Source of the DNA: Flectonema sp. DT1601
Lineage: Eukaryota > Euglenozoa > Diplonemea > Diplonemida > Diplonemidae
Assembly (NCBI GenBank): GCA_964019425.1
Contig: OZ025783.1
Coordinates: 186,001-250,000 of the forward strand
Reading direction: 5' to 3'
Length of the DNA: 64,000 nucleotides
Positions 62,901 to 64,000 of the stretch are shown in pieces (position 1 is the stretch's first letter; the number at the start of each line of letters is the position of its first letter). Position numbers and translations under genes: made by a program. Below the pieces are notes generated by a model that had not been told where the DNA came from, ran no database searches, and saw only the letters and a list, made by a program, of their open reading frames with translations.

Positions 62901-63401
62901 AACGGTGACATCAATTTTTGACGTTAGTTCGTTTAGAGCTTTGAACTTCATTTCCTTGAGGTAGTCGTTAATAGTAGTGACCAATACCACCAGTGATATT
63001 GCTACGATGATAAAAGTACCATCTATCCATGCAGTCGAATAATGAACTTCATCCTTACCTTGTTCGGGTGTGGTCAGTCCAATGACGAGAGCTGCTGTTC
63101 CAAGGACTAATAGTAAAAGCATCATCTTATCAGAGAGTGCTTCCTTTAAGAATGTTAAATAGGTGACTTCTTCTTCTTCAGGAAGGAAGTTTTCACCATA
63201 AGTATCCCTTCGGTATTGAAGAGAGGAACTCGTTATCCCGTCAGTCATTGAAGTATCAAGCAACCTTGAGAGTCCTTCTAAACCTCCAAGCTCGCGATAA
63301 ATATTAAGATTCTTGTCCTGAATCATTTCAAAGATCTTTTGTTTCTTCGACCCTCCATCTCCTACTTCAACTTTCTCTAACTCTTTACTGTTCTGTTGCA
63401 T
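59972..63401 (-). CDS. Plasma-membrane Ca2+-ATPase (P2B type) with calmodulin-binding-like tail
   Basis: Exports Ca2+ from the cytosol using ATP. Three exons: 63401..60901, 60830..60714 and 60644..59972, with GTATGT donors and ACAG acceptors, giving 1096 residues. Visible motifs: TGEN in the actuator domain (215-218), PEGLP in TM4 (340-344), phosphorylation site SDKTGTLT with D383, KGASE in the nucleotide-binding domain, and GDGTNDAPAL. Late TM segments show WANLIMDTMAALAL and the exon 2 residues LIVMLVMIFAGEEL. The C-terminal tail contains RTRIRVVQAFRGSRALL, close to the calmodulin-binding core of animal PMCAs (IRVVKAFRSS). This suggests autoinhibition relieved by Ca2+/calmodulin; the match is by eye. 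Length fits the family. Confidence 0.95.
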
Positions 63402-64000
63402 TCCTTCTTTGGATTGTAAGAGTTCGAATTATGTCCCGCAATCCATTGTCATTCTTTGTGTGTGGAGGAAAATATAAGAAAAATAATTGTTGATCCAACG
63501 GATGTGTCGTATCAAAGCTAGAATACTTAGTTGGTAGGAACCTTAATCTTAGACTCACGCGGTGTTGAACTGGAGAGGAATTAACAGTTTGAAACAGAAA
63601 AAATTATCATCTCAAAGCAATAATAGAACACAAGTTCGGTACCAAATTGTTAACCAAAAAAAAGAAAGAAAAAAAAAACATGGAGAGAGAGGGGGAAAAA
63701 AAAAAAGGAAAACATCTCCTTAAAATTAATTTTGTATGGGGAAAAAAAAAAAAAAAAAAGTCTCTTGAACTTAACAAAAGACATTTGTGAAGCATGGTGG
63801 ACAGCAATAAAATCCTGACTACCCACAAGATAACACGACAAGATCTGGATTTCACTTTTAAGACAACTAATTTGCAGCAGATAAAAGCACCATACTAGCA
63901 TGTGTTTTCCTCTGGGATTCGAAAAAAAAAAAAGAAAAAGAAAAGGCGGGGGATTTAATTTATTGTACCTGTACGAATACCATGTCTTTTTACAATACAA
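63402..64000. other. Spacer upstream of the Ca2+-ATPase gene
   Basis: Probably the promoter and 5' leader side of the Ca2+-ATPase. Contains purine-rich A/G stretches (63654..63710) and an A run near 63741. No gene or repeat recognised up to the window edge. Confidence 0.4.

Noticed and set aside
1-64000. CRISPR arrays, bacterial operators, riboswitches or replication origins
   Set aside because: The DNA is eukaryotic, and no regularly spaced short repeats outside coding sequence or other such signals were seen.

Overview
The window is nuclear DNA from a single-celled, cilium-bearing eukaryote. It carries an axonemal dynein heavy chain, a P4 flippase, a plasma-membrane Ca2+-ATPase with a calmodulin-binding-type tail, a cyclase-associated protein and an AIR9-like microtubule protein. 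Genes are intron-poor: I could place eight introns, all short (about 60-90 bases), with donors GTATGT, GTATGC or GTATAG. Gaps between genes are AT-rich, hold A/T runs of up to 38 bases, and contain dispersed repeats. I cannot name the lineage. Every one of the 18 protein genes I can support lies on the minus strand.

Layout, left to right (gene 5' ends are at the right): 1-9414 dynein heavy chain, cut by the left edge; 9415-12239 gene-free; 12240-16251 P4-ATPase; 17439-19241 two related small two-TM proteins with a six-cysteine loop; 19656-20744 lipoate-protein ligase; 21081-21977 alpha/beta hydrolase; 22415-25372 AIR9-like protein; 26106-30665 a 1519-residue protein of about twelve 127-residue His/Thr-rich repeats that I do not recognise; 31239-32084 EGF-like type I membrane protein; 32085-37618 a gene-poor repeat mosaic with an apparent TIR element; 37619-48122 three tandem receptors with a Cache-like ectodomain, a HAMP-like linker and a degenerate cyclase domain, with a broken tyrosine-recombinase element between the second and third; 49115-51141 a cyclase-associated protein with two helical folded domains; 52511-54787 a secreted tandem SGNH hydrolase; 55029-56198 a membrane-anchored SET protein; 56338-57741 an ankyrin/EF-hand protein; 57858-58823 a DHFC-type palmitoyltransferase-like protein; 59972-63401 the Ca2+-ATPase.

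The genes form no single pathway, but membrane and Ca2+/lipid signalling recur: flippase, Ca2+ pump, receptors, EF-hand protein, acyltransferase-like protein. The most unusual items are the 12 x 127 repeat protein, the receptors with what looks like a dead cyclase domain and a sharp gene-conversion boundary, the cyclase-associated protein with a doubled N-terminal domain, the six-Cys two-TM pair, and a family of intergenic hairpin repeats in which one stem appears kept by paired changes. Functional calls rest on motif recognition by eye; no database search was run.
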